A DNA stretch of 64,000 nucleotides from Rhizobium sp. Root1220 (GTDB lineage: Bacteria > Pseudomonadota > Alphaproteobacteria > Rhizobiales > Rhizobiaceae), in the NCBI RefSeq assembly GCF_001426265.1, contig NZ_LMDG01000023.1, positions 87,826 through 151,825 on the forward strand, written 5' to 3'. Positions within the stretch are counted from its first letter, which is position 1, and every line of letters starts with the position of its first letter. A program made the translations under genes and the position numbers. This document shows, in pieces, positions 49,019 to 57,660 of the stretch. Below the pieces are notes generated by a model. It was not told the origin of the DNA. It searched no databases and worked only from the letters and a program-made list of their open reading frames with translations.

Positions 49019-49936
49019 TCAGTTAAGGAGGCTTCCTAGCCGCAGGACCAGTCTCCTGTCGAAGAGATGCCCTCTTTCAAACATCCATTTCAGTGCTTCG
49101 GTGCTGGTCCACGCGCGCTTGTAGGGGCGTACACTCGTAAGCGCGTCAAATACGTCACATACGGTGGATATGCGAACGGGTAAACTCAGCCGATCGCCTC
49201 GCAGTCCAAGCGGATAACCGCTTCCGTCCAGTGCCTCGTGGTGAAACCGGCAGATGTCGAGAATGAGATCGGAGACCTCCGGATGCTGTTTGAGGAGCAG
49301 GTAGCCCCGTTCGGGATGGCTGCGCACCATGCGCCGCTCGGCATCGGTCAACTGGCCGCCCTTGTTGAGGATGGCGTTGGGTATCAGCAGCTTGCCGAGA
49401 TCATGCAGCAGCCCGGCTATGGTCAGTTCCCTTGTAGTTTCATTTCCCAGGTCCAACAGCTGGCCTAGCCCCGTCATCAGCCCGCTGACCGCGAGCGAGT
49501 GAACATAAGTTCCCTCATCTTTGGTCTTCAGCCGCGTGACCTCTGCCAGGATGTGCGGCGAGAGGAGTACGGAAGCGGTGATGCTTCTGGCGACTGGTGC
49601 GAATCGAGCGATGTCGAATTTGCCTGTCTTGATATCGTCAAACCCGGTCCGCAAAGTCGCGCTTGCTTGAGATACCGCATGTCGGATACGGGTGCGCGCC
49701 TCGGCGTCGCGCAGGGTGGCATCGTCGTCCGGCTTGGCGCCAGCATGCAACTCGCAGTCGATCTCGCTTTTCGTTGGATTGACAAGGACGCTTTCCGCCG
49801 AGGAAGCGAGGATCGAACGCAGGTCGGAATCCGCTTCAAGCAGGAAACGCCGCCCGGAGAACTCCGAGTCAGCGCATTCCACCAACTCGATATACATTCC
49901 TTTGCGAAGCAAGTATTTCGGAATACGTAGAACCAC
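49019..49936 (-). CDS. HD-GYP domain protein, probable cyclic-di-GMP phosphodiesterase
   Basis: This 305-residue protein has an N-terminal DUF3391-like region (IPKYLLRKGMYIELVE) and a C-terminal HD-GYP domain with LLHDLGKLLIPNAIL (His-Asp metal pair) and HHEALDGSGYPLGLRGD, which contains the HHE and GYP signature residues. Such proteins hydrolyse cyclic di-GMP and influence motility and biofilm. No membrane segments are seen. The C-terminus after the GYP motif is of normal length. It is the last chromosomal gene to the left of the integrated element. Confidence 0.92.
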   Translation of the reverse strand: MVLRIPKYLLRKGMYIELVECADSEFSGRRFLLEADSDLRSILASSAESVLVNPTKSEIDCELHAGAKPDDDATLRDAEARTRIRHAVSQASATLRTGFDDIKTGKFDIARFAPVARSITASVLLSPHILAEVTRLKTKDEGTYVHSLAVSGLMTGLGQLLDLGNETTRELTIAGLLHDLGKLLIPNAILNKGGQLTDAERRMVRSHPERGYLLLKQHPEVSDLILDICRFHHEALDGSGYPLGLRGDRLSLPVRISTVCDVFDALTSVRPYKRAWTSTEALKWMFERGHLFDRRLVLRLGSLLN

Positions 49937-50152
49937 GCCAAGTGACCCCTCACTTCTGCTGATCCATCCTTCTTACACGCCGATATCTAATGAACCTCTT
50001 ACGTGTATCGAGAAATTCGGAAAGGTCGGAAATCAACTTGACGGAAACGCCAAAGTGTCACGCCGGTCTGACCGCCATGCGCTTTGTTGCCAGAATGGGT
50101 AGAAGCTGCCACACAATCCGGAGAAAGCTCTCAAAGGAGCTGTGCATGCCAA
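49937..50152. other. Chromosomal flank left of the integrated element
   Basis: About 215 bases of noncoding DNA separate the HD-GYP gene start from the left att repeat. Before integration this should have lain directly next to the 3' end of tRNA-Ser. It contains the HD-GYP gene promoter; no further feature is seen. Confidence 0.5.
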
Positions 50153-50167
50153 ATGGCGGAGAGGGTG
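50153..50167. repeat. Left attachment site (attL)
   Basis: ATGGCGGAGAGGGTG is identical to 61331-61345. It is the displaced original 3' end of the tRNA-Ser gene. The flanking bases differ on both sides, so the core is exactly 15 bp. Confidence 0.9.
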
Positions 50168-50275
50168 TCCAATGGGTTGACTAATCGCGACTAGTCCCAA
50201 ATAGCCAACCTGTTGATATTTATCGTTTTTAGTTAGCGACGACTATTCGAAGTATCTGCGGATGGGTTCTAAGCG

Positions 50276-50299
50276 GTTAGTTGGATTTGGCAAACTAAC
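50276..50299. promoter_or_regulatory. Inverted repeat in front of the integrase gene
   Basis: GTTAGTT (50276-50282) and AACTAAC (50293-50299) form a perfect 7-bp inverted repeat 17 nt before the integrase ATG. The related CAACTAAC occurs at the other end of the element (61277-61284). It could be an operator, an arm-type integrase site, or both. Confidence 0.45.
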
Positions 50300-50316
50300 A
50301 ACGATGGACCCCTTCT

Positions 50317-51654
50317 ATGGCAACCAAAATCGACCTTTTAAACCGCGAGTTGCGTAACCGAATTAAGGCTGGACGACCTAACATTTGGTCGCACGGAAAC
50401 AACTTGTGTTTTTCACTCGCTAAGAACGGCAGAGCGAGTTGGGTTTACCGCTACACAATCAACGGCAAGCGCCGCGTCATGACCGTTCAAGCATTCGATG
50501 ATGCCATATCGGAAAAAGAGCTCAAGTCATTGGAAGTGCTCGCTATCGAATACGGCGAACAACTGAAATCCGGTGTTGATCCTTTAAATATACGCGGGCA
50601 CTCCAAAGCCGTCGCAAAAACCGGTGACACTTTTCAGGAAGTGGCCGAAGCCTACATTAGAACGCAGCGATCTGGCTGGAAAAACGCGAAGCACGCCGAG
50701 CAATGGACCAGCACCCTTGAGGACTTCGTCTATCCACTAATTGGCTCGATGCTCCCGCATGAAATAGGAATTGCGGACGTGCTGCGGGTATTGCAGCAAT
50801 CGCATAAGCGTCGAAACAACGGCAAGGCCGGTCAACTTTGGGAAGTAGTTCCTGAAACTGCCAGCCGTGTTCGAATGCGCATTGAGAAGATCATCAGCGC
50901 AGCGAAATCGATGGGAGTTGGAAACGCCAATCGGGAAATTCGAGCACGATGGGCAAACCATACCAACCCTGCGCGTTGGGACGATGCGCTAGAGCATTGG
51001 CTCACCTCGCAAAGTCGGTCGTCTTCGCATTTCGCGGCTTTGCCGTATCAGGATGTCGGGCCATTTGTCCAAGAATTGCTCGCAAAGCGCGATTTCAGCT
51101 CGCGAGCATTAGCGTTCACGATCTTGACCGGCGTGCGGACAAGTGAAGCGTTGAACGCAGAATGGTCGGAAATCGATCTTGCATCCGCAACGTGGGAAAT
51201 CCCTGCTGAAAGAATGAAGGCAAACAAAATTCATCGGGTGCCGTTGTCGCGTGCCGCACTCGACTTGTTGAGAAAACAGCCGCGCTATCCGGGAAATCCC
51301 TTTGTATTCCCCGGCGCGAAAAAGAATCGACCTCTATCAAATCTGGCAATGCTTGAGGTGCTGCGCGGAATGAAAGGCTATGGTTGGACGGTGCACGGTT
51401 TTCGTTCATCACTACGGGACTGGATAACGGACACTACAATTCATCCAAGTGAAATCGCTGAAAGCGTTCTTGCGCACACAATTGGAAACAAAACAGAAGC
51501 GGCCTATCGGCGCGGAGAAGCGTTTCAAAGGCGCTCAGTATTAATGCAGCAATGGTGCGACTATCTGACTACAAATAGAAAACAATACGAAGGAAAATGG
51601 CAAAATTATTTGGCAATTACATTAAAAATGTTAGAAACTGGTGATATCATGTAG
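50317..51654 (+). CDS. int: Tyrosine recombinase / integrase (P4 type)
   Basis: This 445-residue integrase catalyses site-specific insertion and excision of the element. Catalytic residues are readable: Arg in LTGVRTSEALNAEW near residue 273, His-x-x-Arg in VHGFRSSLRDWI near 360, and the nucleophilic Tyr in KTEAAYRRGEAF near 397. The N-terminal part shows the arm-binding-like region typical of P4 integrases, ending in a core-binding domain (FQEVAEAYIRTQRSGWKN). Length is normal for the family. A terminator follows directly. Confidence 0.95.
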   Translation: MATKIDLLNRELRNRIKAGRPNIWSHGNNLCFSLAKNGRASWVYRYTINGKRRVMTVQAFDDAISEKELKSLEVLAIEYGEQLKSGVDPLNIRGHSKAVAKTGDTFQEVAEAYIRTQRSGWKNAKHAEQWTSTLEDFVYPLIGSMLPHEIGIADVLRVLQQSHKRRNNGKAGQLWEVVPETASRVRMRIEKIISAAKSMGVGNANREIRARWANHTNPARWDDALEHWLTSQSRSSSHFAALPYQDVGPFVQELLAKRDFSSRALAFTILTGVRTSEALNAEWSEIDLASATWEIPAERMKANKIHRVPLSRAALDLLRKQPRYPGNPFVFPGAKKNRPLSNLAMLEVLRGMKGYGWTVHGFRSSLRDWITDTTIHPSEIAESVLAHTIGNKTEAAYRRGEAFQRRSVLMQQWCDYLTTNRKQYEGKWQNYLAITLKMLETGDIM

Positions 51655-51659
51655 TTTGT

Positions 51660-51680
51660 GCTCGCTTACGCGGGCTTTTT
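51660..51680 (+). terminator. Intrinsic terminator of the integrase gene
   Basis: GCTCGC (51660-51665), TTAC loop and GCGGGC (51670-51675, with one G-T pair), followed by TTTTT. It lies 6 nt after the integrase stop. Confidence 0.85.
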
Positions 51681-51720
51681 CTATTGACTAACCATAGCTG
51701 TCCATGTTTACGGTGATATT

Positions 51721-51825
51721 GCCGCCTGATCGGATGACAGCGGTTCGAGGGACCAAATTTGCCGCCTGCTCGGATGACAGCGGTGCAAGGGACCAGATGT
51801 TGCCGCCTGATCGGATGACAGCGGT
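51721..51825. repeat. Three tandem 24-nt hairpin-forming repeats
   Basis: Three copies of a 24-nt unit (core CTGATCGGATGACAGCGG; the middle copy has CTGCTC at its start) lie at 51721-51744, 51761-51784 and 51802-51825. The spacers are 16 and 17 nt and share AGGGACCA, so the true unit is about 40 nt. Each unit can fold: CCG(C)CTG pairs with CAGCGG. They sit between the integrase terminator and the AlpA-like gene and could bind a regulator, an excisionase or the replication protein. Confidence 0.8.
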
Positions 51826-51890
51826 GACGACGTGACGCGAGCCGAATGGCTGCACCCCCCACTGTACGAAGATTACCGCGAGGCAACCTC

Positions 51891-52100
51891 ATGTCCGAGA
51901 ACACGATCCTGACGCGCGACCAGCTTTGCGCGATGCTCAATATTTCCGATACCTCCCGCCAGCGCCTCGAAAAGAGCGATCCAAACTTTCCGCCCAAGAT
52001 AAAGATAGGAGTGCGCCGCGTCGCCTATCTCCGAGATGATGCTTACGCGTGGCTATTGCAGCAGCGTGAAGACGCGTCAAAGCGCAGATATGTGGCGTAA
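51891..52100 (+). CDS. AlpA-family helix-turn-helix regulator / excisionase-like
   Basis: This 69-residue protein resembles AlpA/MerR-type small DNA-binding proteins: ILTRDQLCAMLNISDTSRQRLEK is the helix-turn-helix, followed by FPPKIKIGVRRVAYLRDDAYAWL, the wing with the typical R-x-V-x-Y/W residue pattern. Such proteins act as excisionases or activate the integrase and replication genes of satellites. The ATG at 51891 has GAGG upstream; the longer frame to 51846 has no support. Confidence 0.85.
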   Translation: MSENTILTRDQLCAMLNISDTSRQRLEKSDPNFPPKIKIGVRRVAYLRDDAYAWLLQQREDASKRRYVA

Positions 52101-52212
52101 TCGTTAGTCTGCATGATTAGATGGACGCAGACTAGGAGAGATTTGCAAACCAAATCAGCAACTTAATTAGAATGACTTCGCGGAGTCATCGTCCTTCGCA
52201 GTCAAAAAAAGC

Positions 52213-52243
52213 CCGTATCGGACAGTTGGGACAGTCGATACGG
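52213..52243. other. Stem-loop with GGACAGT repeats before the primase gene
   Basis: CCGTATCG (52213-52220) pairs perfectly with CGATACGG (52236-52243). The loop contains two direct GGACAGT copies (52220-52226 and 52229-52235). It lies 28 nt before the primase start and could be an operator or part of a replication origin. Confidence 0.5.
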
Positions 52244-52270
52244 ACACGGGAAATTAGGGTTCATTTCACC

Positions 52271-54508
52271 ATGTCTAACGTTATACAATTACATGCGGGT
52301 GCTGACAACTCGATTGCTCAAGATTACTCGCAAACTGCCACCTATATCCACGCGTTGACTGGCGAGCCGGTAGAAACCGCGCAAGTTTGGTTTCGTGCAA
52401 TCCACGATATCGACAAGAGCGTGCCAGCGCGTAAGTTTTACGGAACGCTCGCACAGCATTGGCAAGAGCTCTGCGCGCATAATACAAGCGGTTATGGGGT
52501 GTTCGTCAATATAAACGCGTTTTCTGCAACCGTTCAGACGCATAATCTTACGGACGTGGGGTACTTGCGAGCCCACGTCATTGACTTGGATAACCCGCTA
52601 TCCTCACAGCAGAATTACGAACGCGCCGCAGCGAGCAATCCGCCGCCATCTTTCGCCGTCCAATCTTCACCTGCTAAGTTTCATTGCTATTGGGTGACGC
52701 AGAACTACCAAGGCAACGAACGTTACACGACGCTGCAACGGAAACTCCGGCAGGTGTATGATAGTGACCGCGCAATTGTAGACCCGACCCGCGTCTTAAG
52801 AGTGCCTGGCTTCCTGCATATGAAGAACCCTGTAACGCCGCACATGGTCACGACTTGGCCACTAGCGGGCGCTGCCTGGCGCTACACTATCGAGCAGATG
52901 GAAGCCGCTTACCAGCACGTCAACGTTATCGACGGGCAAGGCGGTCGGCATAAATTGGGCGACGTGGAGTTGTCGGCGCCGTCACTCGAATGGCTGCGGT
53001 TCGGTCTGTCGCTGATCGATCCGAACGAACTGCCGCGCCACGAATGGGTGAGCGTAACAGCCGCCTTCAAACAGGCCGGTTGGCGGCATGCTGACGAACC
53101 AACGTTGTTCGAAGCATGGTCTCAATGGTGCGGTCGATTTCTCGGGAACGATGATGTGGAGAACCTGAAACAATGGCGGTCGATTCGTGAGACGGAAGTG
53201 GGTTGGAAATCGTTTCTCCGCAAACTACCGCAATTGCGGGCAGCAACGATGTTCGGTCGCAATGGAAACGCCGTGCCAGTGCCGAAGCCTGGAACGCAGG
53301 ACCCTGTCCCAAACCCAATGACAGTCCCAGAATATCTAGATGGTTTCTCGCCTGATGCAGCGGCAACGACCACAGCAGCAACGTTGCGTAAAATGCACGA
53401 ACTTCGCATTCCACTCGCCTATGACGAGTTCGCGATGCTCGTGTTGCTAACGTCGCCAGTCCCTTGGGAAAAGAATGGAAGATATCCGAGACGTTGGACC
53501 GACAACGACATGGTTGGATGCAAGGCCTATCTTGAAAGCTACTTTCTTAAGCCATCGAAAGAAACGGTGAACGACGCTGCAGTGTTCATCGCACGACGTA
53601 ACGGTTATCACCCGGTACGCAATTACGTGCGCAATTTGACTTGGGACGGAGAAATGCGGCTTGACGCGTTGTTGCCGCGCTACTTCGGCACCGCTGATGA
53701 TGCGTATGCGAAAGCAGTCGGGAAGCGGTTTATGATCGGTGCAATTGCTCGCGTCATGCGGCCGGGATGCAAGCTAGACACACTCCCGATCCTAGAGGGT
53801 TTGCAAGGCACAGGAAAATCTACCGCCCTCAAAATACTTGCTGGCGAAGAATGGTTCGGCGATCAACTCCCGGACATAGCCAGAAACAATGATGCGATGA
53901 TTTATTTGTCCGGCAAATGGTTTGTAGAGATTGCGGAACTGTCGGCATTTAGTCGCGCAGAAAGCAATCGTATTAAATCATTTGTGTCGTCAGCAACGGA
54001 CAGCTTCCGGGCGCCGTACGCCAAGACAGGGGAAAATCACCCGCGTCAATCCGTTTTCGTTGGCAGCACAAACGACGAAGGCTACTTGCGCGACCAGACC
54101 GGCAATCGGCGCTATTGGCCCGTAAAGTGCGGTCGGATCGATACGGCAGCACTGACACGCGACCGTGATCAGCTTTGGGCGGAAGCACGCTTTCGATTTG
54201 ATGTTGGCGAAAGTTGGTGGCTCGCGGACGGCGAAGAACAGCTTGCCGCCGCCGCGCAAGAGGATCGACGCGAGCAAGACGCATGGGAAGAACGGGTGCG
54301 CGCGTTTGTCGCGACGCTAAACGGGGCTGCTGTGTCATTGAACACTGTTGCTAGCATAGCACTTGGAATTCCCACGACAGAGCGGCACACGGGAACAGAT
54401 AAGCGCATTGCTAATTGTTTGCGGGCGGCAGGTTACGAAAGACAGCGACGTTGGGGTCCGGACGGCAAGCGATTTTACCAGTACGAGCTACGGCGGCTCT
54501 CTCCGTAA
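52271..54508 (+). CDS. Primase/VapE-type helicase replication protein
   Basis: This 745-residue protein has an N-terminal primase-like domain (HVIDLDNPLSSQQNYERA near residue 103, PTRVLRVPGFLHMKNP near 175), a PriCT-type linker (LIDPNELPRHEWVSVTAAFK near 250), and a C-terminal VapE/superfamily-3-type ATPase with Walker A LEGLQGTGKSTALK near 512 and FVGSTNDEGYLRDQTGNRRYWP. It probably starts and drives autonomous replication of the excised element, as in P4 and PICIs. The ATG at 52271 (MSNVIQLHAG) is preferred; the frame to 52172 reads through the stem-loop region. Confidence 0.9.
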   Translation: MSNVIQLHAGADNSIAQDYSQTATYIHALTGEPVETAQVWFRAIHDIDKSVPARKFYGTLAQHWQELCAHNTSGYGVFVNINAFSATVQTHNLTDVGYLRAHVIDLDNPLSSQQNYERAAASNPPPSFAVQSSPAKFHCYWVTQNYQGNERYTTLQRKLRQVYDSDRAIVDPTRVLRVPGFLHMKNPVTPHMVTTWPLAGAAWRYTIEQMEAAYQHVNVIDGQGGRHKLGDVELSAPSLEWLRFGLSLIDPNELPRHEWVSVTAAFKQAGWRHADEPTLFEAWSQWCGRFLGNDDVENLKQWRSIRETEVGWKSFLRKLPQLRAATMFGRNGNAVPVPKPGTQDPVPNPMTVPEYLDGFSPDAAATTTAATLRKMHELRIPLAYDEFAMLVLLTSPVPWEKNGRYPRRWTDNDMVGCKAYLESYFLKPSKETVNDAAVFIARRNGYHPVRNYVRNLTWDGEMRLDALLPRYFGTADDAYAKAVGKRFMIGAIARVMRPGCKLDTLPILEGLQGTGKSTALKILAGEEWFGDQLPDIARNNDAMIYLSGKWFVEIAELSAFSRAESNRIKSFVSSATDSFRAPYAKTGENHPRQSVFVGSTNDEGYLRDQTGNRRYWPVKCGRIDTAALTRDRDQLWAEARFRFDVGESWWLADGEEQLAAAAQEDRREQDAWEERVRAFVATLNGAAVSLNTVASIALGIPTTERHTGTDKRIANCLRAAGYERQRRWGPDGKRFYQYELRRLSP

Positions 54509-54692
54509 TGCTGTCTCGGTCTGGCGCACACTTTCCCTGATATGATCAACTGGCAGCCGTTTACGCAGGAACACCTGCCATTTGAGGCGCCTGCTAATTT
54601 TTGGAACTCACTATTAAAAAAAGAGTTGCCCGTTTTTTCGTTTTGGGCGATATGGCTTTAGACCACGACAGAGAGTCATTAAGAGAGCAACG

Positions 54693-56387
54693 ATGGGACA
54701 TGTATCTGAATTGTCTAGTGTAACAGGCCTAAAGCCAGAGGAATCAGTGCGTCAAATCACCATTAAAGAGCTGCTCCGTCTTGGATGGAAAGAGGCGCAG
54801 CTGCGATGGAAGCCCGAGTGGCCGGTTCCCAAGACCCCTCATGACCTTACCAAGCGCGAGAGGGATCAGAAATACGAAATCTGCGGAAGCGCCGATCTCG
54901 TCATTTTCGCCGACACAAGCGGCGCGGCCCATGCGCTCCAAATCATCTTTGAGTTCAAGGCTCCGAACATCGATGCGGGGAAGGCGCAGTTAATGCGCTA
55001 TCTTAGCAGCGAACCGATGGCCAAGATGGGGTTTTGGACAAACGGTTCAGCCTCGCTGGCGATCTACAAACGGCATTCTGCCGATTGGGTCGTGGTTGAA
55101 GGGGCAAAGCTGCCTCAGCCTGGCGATGACTTCAGCCGCGCACCAGATAAGCCTCCCACGTGGAATAGTATTCGTACCCCGACTGAAGCCGAATTGTCAG
55201 CTGTTCTCCGCCGCATCGTCGCGACGGTGGTGGTCTCGGACGCCGCGGTGAACCGGCGCGAGGATCAGCTGCGGGAACTACTCCATATCGTCCTCGTGAA
55301 GCTTGAGAACGACGCTGTTTTCAGTCGATCGTCACGGCAGGATGATGCAATGGATTTTCGCCTTTATGGGGCGACAGAGGATCGTGTCACACGAACAGCA
55401 GAAAAGATCCGCGAGCAGTTCAAGGACTATTTTTCGCGGCAGCGCACTCGTATTTTCCTTCCGCACGATCGCCACGACCTCCTGCTGACGGATCAAACGA
55501 TTTATTCTGTAGTCTCGGAGCTGTGGCCCTATCGCATTCTCGGCGACAAAATCGACTTGCTGTCAAAGGCCTTCCAGACTTTTAGAACGTCCGCGCTTAA
55601 GAGCGGCGAAGGGCAGTATCTAACTCCGCTCCGAGTCGTGCGACCGGCCATTATGGCACTGGATATCACATCCTCAGATAAAGTGATTGACCCGGCCTGC
55701 GGTACAGGCGGATTTCTAATCGAAGCGCTTCGACAGGTTGCGGCGAAGGAATTCCCAAAAGAGGAAGAAGCCTGGAATCTCATCAAGTGGGCTAATGACA
55801 ACCTGTATGGGATCGATAAGGACGACATTGGAGTTAAACTGACGCGAGCGATGATGGTTGCTATGCGCGATGGGTCAACTCACGTTCTCCTCGGTGACTC
55901 GATCCGGGTGAACGAGTGGCCGACCAAATACACCAGATTACGCGATGAGATCGGACAGAATCAAACGCCGTTTGTGCTAGAGCAGTTTACTGTAGTTGTT
56001 ACGAATCCCCCGTTCGGTGAGGATCTGAAGGTCAAAGCCGTCGACTGCAGGGCCGCGGGCTACACAATCTCTAATCACGCGGCAATGAAGGGACCTGGCA
56101 AATACGTCGATCTAGAAATTGGGTTGGTATATCTTGAACTCGCACACCGGCTTTTGCGAAGGGGCGGACGGATAGGGATTGTTCTTCCCGAAACATACTT
56201 TTTCAGCAAGAAATATCGTTGGCTTCCGGGATGGATGGATGGGCGACTGAAGCTCCGCGGCATGACGAACATCGCGATGGAAGCATTCGAAGAATTCTGC
56301 CGCGCAAAAACAAACTTTTACATTTTCGAGAAAGTTGGAGACGGCGATAAGGCTGCCGTCGCCACAATCTCTGATCAGGAGGACTGA
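54693..56387 (+). CDS. Fused restriction nuclease / N6-adenine DNA methyltransferase
   Basis: This 564-residue protein joins two activities. The N-terminal 180 residues resemble the HsdR N-terminal nuclease domain, with an Asp (CGSADLVIF) and Glu-x-Lys (IFEFKAPN) of the PD-(D/E)xK pattern. The C-terminal part is a type I-like N6-adenine methyltransferase with motif I DPACGTGGFLIEAL and motif IV VVTNPPFGED. There is no helicase/translocase domain, so it cannot act as classical type I. The arrangement matches type IIB enzymes of the BcgI kind (RM fusion plus separate specificity protein). The specificity gene follows by 3 nt. Confidence 0.88.
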   Translation: MGHVSELSSVTGLKPEESVRQITIKELLRLGWKEAQLRWKPEWPVPKTPHDLTKRERDQKYEICGSADLVIFADTSGAAHALQIIFEFKAPNIDAGKAQLMRYLSSEPMAKMGFWTNGSASLAIYKRHSADWVVVEGAKLPQPGDDFSRAPDKPPTWNSIRTPTEAELSAVLRRIVATVVVSDAAVNRREDQLRELLHIVLVKLENDAVFSRSSRQDDAMDFRLYGATEDRVTRTAEKIREQFKDYFSRQRTRIFLPHDRHDLLLTDQTIYSVVSELWPYRILGDKIDLLSKAFQTFRTSALKSGEGQYLTPLRVVRPAIMALDITSSDKVIDPACGTGGFLIEALRQVAAKEFPKEEEAWNLIKWANDNLYGIDKDDIGVKLTRAMMVAMRDGSTHVLLGDSIRVNEWPTKYTRLRDEIGQNQTPFVLEQFTVVVTNPPFGEDLKVKAVDCRAAGYTISNHAAMKGPGKYVDLEIGLVYLELAHRLLRRGGRIGIVLPETYFFSKKYRWLPGWMDGRLKLRGMTNIAMEAFEEFCRAKTNFYIFEKVGDGDKAAVATISDQED

Positions 56388-56390
56388 TTC

Positions 56391-57419
56391 ATGGCTATCC
56401 ACAAGCCCAAGTGGTTTTCTGACGACTATGTGATGGTTTCTACGGCTCCAACTTGTGGGCTCACAAAAGGCGGCCGCGCGCTAAAAAAGGTCGATCCCCT
56501 CACGGCACAGCGTATTCAGGTTGTTGACCCTGAAACTGGCGGCCTTGTGGATGCCGTAAACGATCAGCTGCTGGAAGATATGGAAGCGCTAGCGGCCTTG
56601 AAGGGCCTCCCAACGACGGAAGACAAGATCCCTGACACGCTAAACTTTGTACCAGCGAAGGACGTCAGCGTTGGTTGTGCCGTTCCAATTTACTACGATC
56701 ACCGTTACGGCGACCACTTTCATACCGAATTGAAGAACGATCCGACGTTCAAAGGTTTCACCTCGGAGACCCTAGGTGCGCTACTAAAAGACGGCCGCCT
56801 GCTGATCCGCAACGGTCATGGTTCGCCATCACAAGAGCAACGCATCGGCGAAGTTCCGTATATTAAGGTTTCCGATTTGCGGGCAGGGCTCGTGAACATT
56901 AATCCGACAAATCGGGTTCCTCGGGCTGTTGCCGAAAAATTCTGGCGCGCTTCATCGTCAGGTTTACAACCGTTCGATCTGATTTGCCCGGAGAGAACTT
57001 CCAAAAATATCGGGGACTTCTGCGTTATGATGCCTGGACAGGAGCAGGTCCTCACGACGAAGGAGGTTATCGTCCTTCGACCGGGACCGAACGCAAACTT
57101 CGACACTTTTTATCTTCTATGGGCTATGACGCTGAAGATTGTCCGCGATCAATGGCGGCGGGTCATTTTTATGCAAACTAACCGAGAGGATGTCGGGAAG
57201 AGGTATCTCGAAGTTGCTATTCCAGTGCCGCCCACGCGCCAACGCGCCGATGAACTGTCGAAGCCTTTCAAGACATACTACGAAAAGCTCGCAGAGGCTC
57301 GTAGCGGTCTCCAAGCTTACTTGAACGAGAATAAGACTCACCACTTCTTTGTCTCTGGAGCCGAGGAGCCAGAAATTACTGAAGACGACGGTATCGTTGA
57401 CGAGGATGTAGGCCCGTAA
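56391..57419 (+). CDS. Specificity subunit of the restriction-modification system
   Basis: This 342-residue protein has one recognisable target-recognition half: EVPYIKVSDLRAGLVNINP near residue 157 and the C-terminal FDTFYLLWAMTLKIVRDQW with AIPVPPTRQRADEL, typical of HsdS-like proteins. The first 150 residues do not look like a second target-recognition domain. BcgI's specificity subunit is of nearly the same length. It starts 3 nt after the fused methyltransferase gene, so they form one operon. A single recognition domain implies that two copies pair up. Confidence 0.82.
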   Translation: MAIHKPKWFSDDYVMVSTAPTCGLTKGGRALKKVDPLTAQRIQVVDPETGGLVDAVNDQLLEDMEALAALKGLPTTEDKIPDTLNFVPAKDVSVGCAVPIYYDHRYGDHFHTELKNDPTFKGFTSETLGALLKDGRLLIRNGHGSPSQEQRIGEVPYIKVSDLRAGLVNINPTNRVPRAVAEKFWRASSSGLQPFDLICPERTSKNIGDFCVMMPGQEQVLTTKEVIVLRPGPNANFDTFYLLWAMTLKIVRDQWRRVIFMQTNREDVGKRYLEVAIPVPPTRQRADELSKPFKTYYEKLAEARSGLQAYLNENKTHHFFVSGAEEPEITEDDGIVDEDVGP

Positions 57420-57505
57420 ATTTGGGCGTCGGCCGAGCTGGAGCGGGGTGTGATCCGGCATGCGAAATGCAAATAATCCTCGCGGTCGCCATGTGCCCGC
57501 GGGGA

Positions 57506-57599
57506 TTACTGACTGCTAGTTTTTAGGGACAGTGGGGAGAGCACGGCAATTCATTGAGTCCGAGGAGGTTCATCGGTGCCTGGCGGAGGCACTGTCCCT
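57506..57599. repeat. Duplicated noncoding unit, copy A
   Basis: The copy begins with TTACTGACTGCTA and ends with ACTGTCCCT. Its outer arms AGGGACAGTG/CACTGTCCCT can pair over 10 bp. It contains TGGCGGAG, which resembles the att core. Confidence 0.55.
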
Positions 57600-57660
57600 G
57601 TTGGTCCCCGTCGGACGCCTATAATACCAACACGTCAGAAACTTGCTATAATTTGCATAA

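Noticed and set aside
51721-51825. Possible CRISPR array
   Set aside because: There are only three copies, the spacers are short (16-17 nt) and similar to each other, and no cas genes are present.
54542-54661. 39-codon ORF between the primase and restriction genes
   Set aside because: It has no Shine-Dalgarno sequence and no recognisable feature; AT-rich spacer DNA explains it equally well.
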